Shown piece by piece: positions 35,895 to 44,582 of a stretch of DNA of 64,000 bases. Each line of letters starts with the position of its first letter. Position 1 is the stretch's first letter. The stretch is from Spirosoma validum. GTDB taxonomy: Bacteria; Bacteroidota; Bacteroidia; Cytophagales; Spirosomataceae. The notes under the pieces were generated by a model that was not told the origin of the DNA, made no database searches, and saw only the letters and a program-made list of their open reading frames with translations. A program made the translations under genes and the position numbers. The stretch spans positions 157,701 through 221,700 of the forward strand of contig NZ_JACXAA010000013.1 in NCBI RefSeq assembly GCF_014699035.1. Reading direction: 5' to 3'.

Positions 35895-36806
35895 ATGGAA
35901 TTAGCAAAAATAAAATCATCACTCGAAGACGGGCTCCTTTCGTTTCCAATAACGGACTTCAACGAAAAAGGAGAATTGAATATCGAAACCTATACTGACC
36001 GACTCGAATGGTTTGTCAGTCATAACGTATCGTCAGTATTCGTGGCCGGTGGAACGGGTGAGTTTTTTTCCCTTTCGGCAGCCGAATACGAGCAGATTGT
36101 TCAGGTGTCGGCTAAAACAGTCGCCGAGCGAGTACCTGTCATTTCGAGTGTAGGTCGGAGTGTGCCTGAGGCTATTTCCTTTGCGAAGATGGCCGAAAAA
36201 GCGGGTATTAATGCCTTGCTGCTTTTTCCGCCTTATTTAACTGAATGTCCACAGGACGGGGTCTACGAATACGCGAAAACAATCATGCAGAACACCGCAT
36301 TGCCTGTCATTTATTACAACCGTGGAAATGGCGTGTTGTCGACAGAGTATATCCGGAAACTGGCCGACGCTTGTCCGAATTTTATTGGCTTGAAAGATGG
36401 CACGGGTAACATACAGGAGTTGAACGATACGATTAAGACGATAGGTAAACGGCTGTCTTACATTGGTGGCGTACCGACGGCAGAGATTATTGCCGAGGCT
36501 TATTTATCCATCGGTGTAAATACGTATTCATCGGCAGCGTTCAATTTCGTACCCGAACTGGCCAATAAATTCTATAAAAGTCTTCGGGAAGGTGATTCGG
36601 CTACCGTAGCTGAGATTACCAGAAAGTTCTACATTCCATTGGTCAGACTACGGGGCAGGAAGAATGGTTACGCCGTCAGTTTGATTAAAGCGGGAGCAAA
36701 AATCATTGGCCGTAGTGCCGGTGATGTTCGTCCACCACTCACTATGCCAACCGATGCTGAAGTGGCCGAACTCAAAACGATAATCGAGAAAAGCGTTGCT
36801 GAGTGA
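35895..36806 (+). CDS. kdgD: 5-dehydro-4-deoxyglucarate dehydratase (KdgD-like)
   Basis: The 303-residue TIM-barrel protein belongs to the dihydrodipicolinate synthase superfamily. It has AGGTGEFFSLSAAEY (the GTGE phosphate/carboxylate loop), Tyr141 in VIYYNRGNGV and the Schiff-base Lys167 in FIGLKDGTGN. These, with FNEKGELNIE at the start and IKAGAKIIGRSAGDVRPPL at the end, are typical of KdgD. It dehydrates and decarboxylates 5-dehydro-4-deoxy-D-glucarate to 2,5-dioxopentanoate. The dehydrogenase needed for the next step to 2-oxoglutarate is not in this window. Confidence 0.92.
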   Translation: MELAKIKSSLEDGLLSFPITDFNEKGELNIETYTDRLEWFVSHNVSSVFVAGGTGEFFSLSAAEYEQIVQVSAKTVAERVPVISSVGRSVPEAISFAKMAEKAGINALLLFPPYLTECPQDGVYEYAKTIMQNTALPVIYYNRGNGVLSTEYIRKLADACPNFIGLKDGTGNIQELNDTIKTIGKRLSYIGGVPTAEIIAEAYLSIGVNTYSSAAFNFVPELANKFYKSLREGDSATVAEITRKFYIPLVRLRGRKNGYAVSLIKAGAKIIGRSAGDVRPPLTMPTDAEVAELKTIIEKSVAE

Positions 36807-36884
36807 ATTGGACCGGTGAAACATCATCGCTCACGAGATGATTACTGATCATTAACAGCGAAGCGATCTAAAGACAATCGTTTT

Positions 36885-37322
36885 ATGCAACAAGAACAAC
36901 ACTATTGGGTTGTCGTAGCCTCGAAAGATCACGTTAGGCGTGGGGTCACGGGTGGATTCATGCAGGCCAATCATGGTAAAGAAGCGCCATTGAAGCGGAT
37001 AAAGCCAGACGATTGGGTGATCTTCTATTCACCAAAAAAAGAACTGGACGGTGATGAGAAACTTCAGGCGTTTACAGCGATTGGACAGGTGAGCGATGAT
37101 AAAATTTACCAGCACGCCATGTCCGAAAACTTTGTTCCCTTCCGACGGAACGTAACGTTTTATCCGTGTAACGATGCGCCTATCGTGCCGCTCATCAATG
37201 ATCTTGACTTTATCCAGAACAAGAAATCATGGGGCTATACGTTCCGCTTCGGCTTTTTTGAAATCGGAAAGAACGATTTTGATCTGATCCAGAAACACAT
37301 GCGTACCGATGGCAATGACTAA
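36885..37322 (+). CDS. EVE-domain protein (UPF0310)
   Basis: The 145-residue protein is a single EVE domain, a PUA-like fold. It shows YWVVVASKDHVRRGVTGGF, then QANHGKEAPLKRIKPDDWVIFYSPK, and the closing FRFGFFEIGKNDFDLI. EVE domains bind modified bases in nucleic acids. Stand-alone bacterial copies have been linked to RNA or restriction biology, but the role here is unknown. Its last 14 bases overlap the start of the following hydrolase remnant. Confidence 0.88.
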   Translation: MQQEQHYWVVVASKDHVRRGVTGGFMQANHGKEAPLKRIKPDDWVIFYSPKKELDGDEKLQAFTAIGQVSDDKIYQHAMSENFVPFRRNVTFYPCNDAPIVPLINDLDFIQNKKSWGYTFRFGFFEIGKNDFDLIQKHMRTDGND

Positions 37323-38199
37323 CGCCGAAAAGTCAACCGATTCGCTGGCTTTTGAGCATCAGCAAGTGGCCGTAGAGGGTGTGTCCATCCACACCGTTAC
37401 AATTGGACAGCCCGAAAAACCAGTGGTTTTGTTTCTGCACGGCTATCCTGAAAATTGGCAGGCATTTAAAGACGTAATGGTTGGCTTAAGTCAGGAGTAT
37501 TATGCCGTCGCCATCGATTTGCCCGGTATCGGGTAGTCGGGTAAAATCGCTTCCAACGACAAACGGACCATTGCCCGATACGTGAAGGGACTTATCGACG
37601 TATTGGACCTGAGCAACGTAACGCTGGTGGGGCACGATGCAGGCGGCATGGTTACGTATGCCTATCTTCAGGCCTATCCTGACACGCTGGCGAAGGCGGT
37701 CATCATGAACGTAGCGATTCCGGGCATTGATCCCTGGGACCAGATCAGGCAGAATCCGCAAATCTGGCATTTTGCCTTCAATGCCATTCCAGACCTGCCC
37801 GAAACGTTGGTAATGGGCAAGCAACGACCATTTTTCGACTATTTCTTTACGAGTATAGCGGCACAGCCTGACAAGATTACCGAGCAGGCCCGAAACACGT
37901 ATGTCGATGCATATGCCAGCTACGATGCACTCCATACGGGTTTTGAGTGGTATCGTACATTTCCGCAGGATGAAAAGGATAATGCCGCTACAAAAGGCCA
38001 GCCAGTTCAGACGCCCGTTCTGTATTTGCGAGGAGCGTGTGAATATGGAAAGATAGACGACTACGTAACGAGTTTTCGTGAAAGCGGTCTTGTTAATGTT
38101 CAGGGAAAACTTGTTCCCGGCAGCGGGCACTATGCACCCGAAGAAGCCACCGAAGACGTAGTGGCTATCCTGAAAACGTTTATAAATGACCATACGTAA
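37309..38199 (+). pseudogene. Alpha/beta hydrolase interrupted by an in-frame amber stop
   Basis: The frame reads LHGYPENWQAFKDVM and AIDLPGIG, meets TAG at 37534-37536, and continues in the same frame as SGKIASNDKRTIARYVKGLI. The nucleophile elbow GHDAGG and the catalytic His in GSGHYAPEE follow. Relatives have D-x-P-G-x-G-x-S here, so only one residue (Gln or Glu) became a stop. Without it the protein would be 296 residues with the full triad. The upstream piece ends after 75 residues and cannot be active. Re-initiation downstream would lack the oxyanion loop. Confidence 0.85.
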
Positions 38200-38349
38200 G
38201 CCTCACCAGAAGCTATAGAAATGACAATCGGCTTACCGGTGAAGTCGCTGAATAAGTAAAGATCAGGAATGTGGCGGTTCGTCAGCAGGGTCGTCTGCCG
38301 GGTAATGACGCACTTTTAAATAGGTTTTAATTCGTAAATGCCTAGGTGG

Positions 38350-41016
38350 TCAGTTTAGGATTTCTACATACCCGTCCGTTCCATTCACCCGAATTCTCTG
38401 TCCGTCTTTGATCAGTTTGGTAGCATTTTCCACGCCAACGACTGCTGGTAAGCCATATTCACGTGCAATAACCGCTCCGTGGGTCATCAGTCCGCCAACT
38501 TCGGTGACCAGGCCTTTTATCGATACAAACAAGGGTGTCCAGCTAGGGTCAGTAAAGGTGGTGACTACTATGTCGCCATCTTCCAGATGAGCATCTTCCA
38601 GGCTTAAGATGACACGCGCCCGTCCCTCGGTAACTCCCGAAGAAACAGCCAGGCCAACAATCGCTTCGGCGGGAAGATTTTCCCGCTTGTATGCACCTGT
38701 AACGATTTCGCCATCAGAGGTGATAACCCGTGGGGGTGTTAGTTTTTCATAGATTTTGTACTCGTCTTTTCGGGCGTTGATGATCTGATAATCCAGCTTG
38801 TGGGTGCGTACGACTTCGCGAAGCTCTTCGAACGTGAGATAGTAACTATCCTCTTTTTCATAGATGACTCCGTCCTGTACGAGCTGTTCGGCTTCTTTCA
38901 GTAAAGCCTGCTTATAAACGAAATAGCGACTCACCTTACCGTATTTTGGATATTCACGATAACCGGCGAGATTCCGAACCAGGTCGATCATTCGCTTTGT
39001 TTCTTCGGCTTTTTGGTCACCGTCGGGTAGTTGCTTCAATCGCTCTAATAGCTCTTTTTCTTTTTTCAAAGCCTCCTCTCGCCCTTGTTCAAATTTTCGA
39101 TGGCTGGTGCCAGGCGCAAGGTTTTTGATATTACTGAGAATCACAGGGATCAGGGTAGCTGGTTTTTCACTCCAACGGGTTCTCGTAATATCGATTTCCC
39201 CGGCGCAGCGCATTCCGTATTTGGCCAGAAAGCCATTGATAGCGTCCTGGGTTTCCTGGCCACCTTTAACTTTCACCAGTTCATCTAAAAAACTATCGTC
39301 CTGTACGTACGGAAGGTCGCCCCGTTGCAGATACTCAATTACTTCCGGATAGGGACGAATCACATCGGCAACATCCAGCAACGCCAAACCCATTTCCGAC
39401 GTGATATTGTTGGGTACAGATTGAGAAAGCGTGTCGGCTGCATTTTTCTCATCCAACCACTCTTTCATGTTGGCATTGATCCATGCCGAAGCATTCATTG
39501 CAGTCATAATCACACCAAAACTTTGCGGGTCGGATAAACGCTGCTTTAGTTGTTGGATATCTTCCCGGATAAGATCAAACAGATCGACCCCGGATTTTGT
39601 GCTGATCGTTTGTTTTAAGGCTGCTATCTCTGTTTCACTGCGCTTGATCAAATCAGTAACAATTGCCGGATCGTACTCATTTAATGTTTGAAAATCCGTG
39701 TGCGAACGACCCTGATTGCTTTTGCCGGGATTCGCTTTCTGTTTGTCATCTGGTAGCGATTGAATAAAATCTTCCCGCTCTACGATGGTCATGAGTGCAT
39801 CTCTTAAAAGCGGATCAGATTTCCCCAAAACATCTATTATCATTTTTCGGCTGTCAAGCGAAGACAGTTGAGGTGTGATATCAACAAATAACCTTCCACC
39901 AGCTGTGCGCATGTGTGCACTGGTTGTTAACAGCCAGAAAGACAACCCCAGTGGTTTCATCGGGTCAGTCATCATTTGCTGATGCCCAACCGATATGTAA
40001 ACGTGCGGACTGCCACCGGCTTTTTCGGAATCATTCGCTGTTGGGATCGGGTACAACGTAGTGATTGGCCGACTCTGCACGACATAGAACGTATCATCCA
40101 TCAAACACCATTCGATATCCTGAGGACCGCCGAAATGTTCTTCAATCGTTCTTCCTATGTGCTCAAGCTGTAAAATCTGCTCATCCGTCAGTGCTTGCCT
40201 TTTCTGTAGCGCTGGATCAATTTCCTGTTCATTCGTGCCGCCATCCTTTACTGCATAAATAGCCAGTTTCTTGGTGGATATCTTCTTGTCGATAATCTTG
40301 CCGTTACTTACTTTATAATTATCCGCATTGACAAGCCCGGAAACCAGCGCTTCCCCAAGTCCGAAGCTGGCGTCGATAGATAATACCTTCCTGTTCGACG
40401 TGACGGGATCGGCAGTAAACATAATTCCTGCTGCCTGCGGGAAGATCATCTTCTGAATAACTACAGCCAGGTAGATTGTGCGGTGATCGAATCCATTTTG
40501 TATTCGGTAAATGACGGCCCGTTCGGTAAACAGCGATGCCCAGCATTTGCTGATATGCTTCAGAATAGCCTCCTTTCCTATGATGTTTAGGTAAGTATCC
40601 TGCTGACCTGCAAAGGAGGCCGTTGGTAGATCTTCGGCTGTGGCGCTGGAACGTACTGCATAGGCACTTTTTTCGCCAAGTTGTTCAAGGTAACGATCAA
40701 TCGCTTCATGAATGTCCTGAGGAGTGGCTATCTCTTCGATGATACTACGGATCTCAGCGCTCAATTCACCGATTTTATACCGGTCTTCTACCTTCAGCCG
40801 GGATAGCTGATCCAGTAATTCGTTAAGAAACGGCGCTTCCTCAATAATCCTTTTATACGCTTCGGTCGAAAGACAAAAGCCATCCGGTACGTGGATTCCT
40901 TCAAGCCTGGTGAGTTCTCCCAGGTTCGCGCCTTTACCCCCAACGGCCTTGAGTGTTGTTTTGTCAATAGTTTGAAAATCAATTACAAAGGAACTTGTAT
41001 TGCTATTAGTCGCCAT
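38350..41016 (-). CDS. PEP synthase/rifampin phosphotransferase-like (Rph-type) protein
   Basis: The 888-residue protein has an N-terminal ATP-grasp domain (about 1-325; FQTIDKTTLKAVGGKGANLG, YAVRSSATAEDLPTASFAGQ, IDASFGLGEALVSGLV). A long, poorly conserved helical middle (340-770) follows, then a C-terminal phosphohistidine swivel domain (810-888) with the acceptor His in GGLMTHGAVIAREYGLPAVVG. It lacks the PEP-binding TIM barrel of true PpsA, so the layout is that of rifampin phosphotransferase and its uncharacterised relatives. These transfer phosphate from ATP through the His to a small molecule. Rifampin inactivation is possible but unproven. Confidence 0.8.
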   Translation of the reverse strand: MATNSNTSSFVIDFQTIDKTTLKAVGGKGANLGELTRLEGIHVPDGFCLSTEAYKRIIEEAPFLNELLDQLSRLKVEDRYKIGELSAEIRSIIEEIATPQDIHEAIDRYLEQLGEKSAYAVRSSATAEDLPTASFAGQQDTYLNIIGKEAILKHISKCWASLFTERAVIYRIQNGFDHRTIYLAVVIQKMIFPQAAGIMFTADPVTSNRKVLSIDASFGLGEALVSGLVNADNYKVSNGKIIDKKISTKKLAIYAVKDGGTNEQEIDPALQKRQALTDEQILQLEHIGRTIEEHFGGPQDIEWCLMDDTFYVVQSRPITTLYPIPTANDSEKAGGSPHVYISVGHQQMMTDPMKPLGLSFWLLTTSAHMRTAGGRLFVDITPQLSSLDSRKMIIDVLGKSDPLLRDALMTIVEREDFIQSLPDDKQKANPGKSNQGRSHTDFQTLNEYDPAIVTDLIKRSETEIAALKQTISTKSGVDLFDLIREDIQQLKQRLSDPQSFGVIMTAMNASAWINANMKEWLDEKNAADTLSQSVPNNITSEMGLALLDVADVIRPYPEVIEYLQRGDLPYVQDDSFLDELVKVKGGQETQDAINGFLAKYGMRCAGEIDITRTRWSEKPATLIPVILSNIKNLAPGTSHRKFEQGREEALKKEKELLERLKQLPDGDQKAEETKRMIDLVRNLAGYREYPKYGKVSRYFVYKQALLKEAEQLVQDGVIYEKEDSYYLTFEELREVVRTHKLDYQIINARKDEYKIYEKLTPPRVITSDGEIVTGAYKRENLPAEAIVGLAVSSGVTEGRARVILSLEDAHLEDGDIVVTTFTDPSWTPLFVSIKGLVTEVGGLMTHGAVIAREYGLPAVVGVENATKLIKDGQRIRVNGTDGYVEILN

Positions 41017-41072
41017 TTTTTATTTTGTCTACACTGTCTTTCGGACCTCTTTAAAAAGGATTGAGACAGTGA

Positions 41073-42356
41073 TTATCGTATTCCTGAAATAGCCAACAGG
41101 TACATCTGCCGACCGTTGCCGCCATGCGTTGAGTCGATACAGACCAGGTTGCCATCGTTGCTGGTACGCGGATGCAGGTCGCAACGCCACTCCCCAACGT
41201 AGCTCTCGCCCGCCGGAAAATTGCCCAGGTCGATGCGTCGATCGGTAGGCAGGTGATAGAGGTACGGCGTTTGATTTCGATTCTTGTCGTTACCGGCGTA
41301 ATTGTCGTTCAGCAGCCATTCGTTGTTACGCTTCGGTACGTACGTCTGATGGCCATTGACGGGCATTTTATCAGACTTAATCGGTTCAATTGTTCCGGCT
41401 TTATCTTCCAGTAAATAGAACTGTTGCGGCATCCCGGCTGGTTTCGTGTAGGCACAGATGTGCGTTGGGTCGCGCCAAACGAAGTGCGAAGTAAAACCCG
41501 ATGGATCAATGATGAAGCGGTCCGAACCATCGGGATTCATGGTGAACATGCGAGTGACAAAGTTCGTGCGCGCCATGACCTGCCGGTCTTCGCGTCGGGC
41601 GCGCCAGCGATGCAAAAACGTCAATCGACTACCATCTGTATTGATGAGTAAGTGGTTGAACCAATGAAAATTATCGGCTACCGACGTCGCGTTGTGCGGA
41701 ATACCAGCGGCTTCGGCCAGCGACATGAGCAGCTTCATTTCGCCGGTTCGTAAATTCATTCGGTACAGGCCAATTTCACTTGGTGCTTTCAGGTCATAAA
41801 ACGGGTCACGGATACCGGCGTACCCATAGCCGGGGCGCAGATCCTGAATCCGGCTGAATTCAGTGCCAATAGCCCACGTCCCATCAGGACTGAGTGCATA
41901 AATGGCTTTAGGCAGCGTACGCTTTTTCCCGCTGAATACATCGACAATGTGGCTAACGTAGTGCTGGCCAGTCGAACTGCGATCATTCCAGATGACTTCC
42001 GAGCGCGAACCCGGTATCCATTGCAGCATACAACCCTGTTGCCACCCCCACGCACGACTTTCCCCCAACTCCCGCCAGTTACCGTCTGGCTTGGTTAGGT
42101 CGATCAAACCAATTTTCACTACGTCGTCGGCGGTGGGTGAGCGTCCTTCAAAGCCGACCTGCATTCCCAGTACGTATCGGTTGGTGGGGTCGAACTGGAG
42201 TTTGTCGTAGTAGCCAAACCAGTGATAACCGGGTTGTCCATTCAGGCCGGTCAGCGCCCGGACGGGTACATCGAAGAGCTTACCTGCCCGGCCCATCATG
42301 ACCCAGCCACTCAGCCCGGCAACGGTCGTCGTTTTTAAGAATAGTCTCCGATTCAT
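41073..42356 (-). CDS. Secreted beta-propeller protein with Tat-like leader
   Basis: The 427-residue protein begins MNRRLFLKTTTVAGLSG, a twin-arginine-type leader. Repeated strand patterns such as LGMQVGFEGRSP, IGLIDLTKPDGNW and GLYRMNLRTGEMKLLMSLAE indicate a TolB/oligogalacturonate-lyase-like beta-propeller. No catalytic motif could be fixed. It stands directly downstream of the PQQ dehydrogenase gene on the same strand (gap 37 bases) and is probably in the same operon. A role in handling plant oligosaccharides is guessed from neighbours only. Confidence 0.6.
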   Translation of the reverse strand: MNRRLFLKTTTVAGLSGWVMMGRAGKLFDVPVRALTGLNGQPGYHWFGYYDKLQFDPTNRYVLGMQVGFEGRSPTADDVVKIGLIDLTKPDGNWRELGESRAWGWQQGCMLQWIPGSRSEVIWNDRSSTGQHYVSHIVDVFSGKKRTLPKAIYALSPDGTWAIGTEFSRIQDLRPGYGYAGIRDPFYDLKAPSEIGLYRMNLRTGEMKLLMSLAEAAGIPHNATSVADNFHWFNHLLINTDGSRLTFLHRWRARREDRQVMARTNFVTRMFTMNPDGSDRFIIDPSGFTSHFVWRDPTHICAYTKPAGMPQQFYLLEDKAGTIEPIKSDKMPVNGHQTYVPKRNNEWLLNDNYAGNDKNRNQTPYLYHLPTDRRIDLGNFPAGESYVGEWRCDLHPRTSNDGNLVCIDSTHGGNGRQMYLLAISGIR

Positions 42357-42393
42357 GATGAGTCTGGGGCGAAATCCTGTCGAATGAGCAGAG

Positions 42394-44532
42394 TTAGGGC
42401 TGTGTATCGAGTGCGAACGCTACGTAGGTATCTTTGGATTTTTGCCCCAGCTTACCACCACCGCAGGCAATGACGATAAACTGTTTACCATTAACCGAAT
42501 AAGTAGATGGGCTGGCAAATCCAGCGGCAGGCAACTGTGCCTGCCAGACGGTCTTACTCGTTTTTTTGTCGATGGCCCGGAACTGTTCATCACTGGTGGC
42601 ACCGATAAATACCAAGCCTCCGCCCGTAACCAACGGCCCGCCGTAATTATCGGTGCCCGTCGGTGGAATGCCCCGTTCCGTTAGTTCTTTATATTCACCC
42701 AGCGGAACTTGCCACAGGTAAACGCCTGTGTTGAGATTGACCGCCGAGAGCGTTCCCCAGGGAGGTTCATTAACCGGATAGCCATTCCGATCGTACCATC
42801 GGTTATAGCCCGTGTGTTTGTACGGAGCGGCTTTGTCCGTTATACGTATGGATTTACCGGAAGTGGTTTTGTTGGACAGAAAGTCGACAATGGCTTTACG
42901 TTCGGCCTCGGGGAGATGCGAGAATGAAGGCATCATGCCCCGTCCTTTCAGCAACACCTGATAAATGGCGTCCGTCGAAAGCCGGGCGCTGATGTTCAGT
43001 AAAGAAGGATAGGAACCATCGTGGTTGCCCTGCCGCTCAGCGCCGTGACAGGCCGCACAACGTAATGAATACAGTTGAGCGCCCGTAACCGATGCGTTCG
43101 CATCGGGTTGCTTCTGCTCGACCAACGACGAAAAGCAGGGATTTTGCTTAGCGGGAATGTACATAATTCCGTCGGGGTCCGTCGCTGAACCGCCCCATTG
43201 GGCACCGCCACTCGTACCCGGAAAAAAGATCGTCATGTCTTTCGTCAAGGGAATATACGGACTGCCTGTGCGGGCTTTGCGCAACGTAGCGACTAGGTCC
43301 GGTCGATCAGCGGCCCAAGGGTTTATGTCAGCTTCGGTAAAGGTCTGCTTCGTAAACGGAGCCGGTTTAAGCGGAATTGGCTGAGTGGGGCTGGGCGATT
43401 CGCCCGCTATGCCATCCGTCGGAAATTTTTGCTCGACAACTGGGAATAGGGGCTTGCCGGTTACACGGTCGAAAACGAAAACATGCCCCTGCTTTGTGGT
43501 CTGTGCAACGGCGTCGATGCGTCGGGGCCGACCGTCGGGACTGTTATGGACTACCGTCAGCAAATTTGGGGGAGAGGGCGGGTCACGGTCCCAGATGTCG
43601 TGATGAACAAACTGAAAATGCCAGATGCGTTTGCCGGTACTGGCATCTAAGGCGACTAAACAATTAGCAAACAGGTTGTCGCCTTTACGGTTGCCGCCGT
43701 AAAAATCAAAGGCCGCCGATCCGGTCGGTACGTAGACAATCCCCCGCTGCCGGTCAATGGCCATGCCCGCCCAGGCGTTGGCTCCGCCAATTCGTTGCCG
43801 GGGTTGCGCTGGCGACCAGGTTTTATAGCCAAATTCGTCGGGCTGAGGAATCGTATGGAACGTCCAGACGATACGCCCCGTTCGGACATCATAGGCCCGA
43901 ATATCGCCCAGCAGTGCCGCTTCATCTTCTGATACCCGCGTTCCCACAACAAGCAGGTTTTTATACACGACGTTGGGCGTGTTCGCTCGCACGTAGTTGT
44001 CAGCGCCCGGCCGTTCGATGCCTGATTTTAAATCGATTTTACCATTCTGACCGAAACTCTCGATCAGTTTGCCCGATTCGGGATCAAGCGCGTAAAGCCA
44101 TTGGCCCGCGCCCCAGAAAATTCGCTTCTCATTGCCTTCCGACCAGTACGTTACCCCCCGACTTGTTGTTCCTCCGTTGTCGCTGATCTGAGTCTTCCAC
44201 CGCTGCCGGCCTGTACTGGCGTCAATGGCAAATACCTGCGTGTCGGCCGATACGCCATAAAGCACCCCGTTGATAATGATAGGATTGCACTGGATCTGCG
44301 TCCGGTTGTTGATCGTATCGGCTCCACCCGATGCATACGTCCAGGCCACTTTTAAGTGCTGAACCGTAGCCGTGTTGATCTGACTCAGCGACGAATAATG
44401 GCTTCTGGCTCCATCCCCGTTGTACTCCATCCAGTCGGTATCAGGAGCAAGATTTGGCGTAACCACACCGCCCATCAGCAGGGGAAGTGAAACGATACAC
44501 AAGACTTTTAATGCGGACGAAATAGAGGGCAT
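42394..44532 (-). CDS. PQQ-dependent dehydrogenase with embedded cytochrome c domain
   Basis: The 712-residue protein has a signal peptide or anchor (1-25) and an eight-bladed PQQ propeller, with strand motifs such as VFAIDASTGRQRWKT and NCLVALDASTGKRIWHFQ. A cytochrome c module is inserted at about 480-555, with the heme site CAACH at 492-496 and a later axial Met in RGMMPSF. FVHHDIWDRDPP is the active-site region. It should oxidise an aldose or alcohol in the periplasm and pass electrons through the heme to the respiratory chain. No PQQ synthesis gene is present here. The apionate lactonase homologue upstream suggests a sugar that yields a lactone. Confidence 0.9.
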   Translation of the reverse strand: MPSISSALKVLCIVSLPLLMGGVVTPNLAPDTDWMEYNGDGARSHYSSLSQINTATVQHLKVAWTYASGGADTINNRTQIQCNPIIINGVLYGVSADTQVFAIDASTGRQRWKTQISDNGGTTSRGVTYWSEGNEKRIFWGAGQWLYALDPESGKLIESFGQNGKIDLKSGIERPGADNYVRANTPNVVYKNLLVVGTRVSEDEAALLGDIRAYDVRTGRIVWTFHTIPQPDEFGYKTWSPAQPRQRIGGANAWAGMAIDRQRGIVYVPTGSAAFDFYGGNRKGDNLFANCLVALDASTGKRIWHFQFVHHDIWDRDPPSPPNLLTVVHNSPDGRPRRIDAVAQTTKQGHVFVFDRVTGKPLFPVVEQKFPTDGIAGESPSPTQPIPLKPAPFTKQTFTEADINPWAADRPDLVATLRKARTGSPYIPLTKDMTIFFPGTSGGAQWGGSATDPDGIMYIPAKQNPCFSSLVEQKQPDANASVTGAQLYSLRCAACHGAERQGNHDGSYPSLLNISARLSTDAIYQVLLKGRGMMPSFSHLPEAERKAIVDFLSNKTTSGKSIRITDKAAPYKHTGYNRWYDRNGYPVNEPPWGTLSAVNLNTGVYLWQVPLGEYKELTERGIPPTGTDNYGGPLVTGGGLVFIGATSDEQFRAIDKKTSKTVWQAQLPAAGFASPSTYSVNGKQFIVIACGGGKLGQKSKDTYVAFALDTQP

Positions 44533-44582
44533 GGGCTTTTTTATCGAATACTGGAGGCAACCTGGCTTAATACATCAGTAAG

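Noticed and set aside
34089..36806. An altronate/galacturonate pathway (UxaA with KDG aldolase)
   Set aside because: No uxaB, uxaC, kinase or aldolase is present, and the KdgD-type residues of the third gene fit the glucarate/galactarate route better.
18806..37536. Amber codons read as an amino acid (stop-codon reassignment or suppression)
   Set aside because: TAG is used as a normal stop in other genes here, and the interrupted genes also sit among frameshifted remnants, so decay is simpler.
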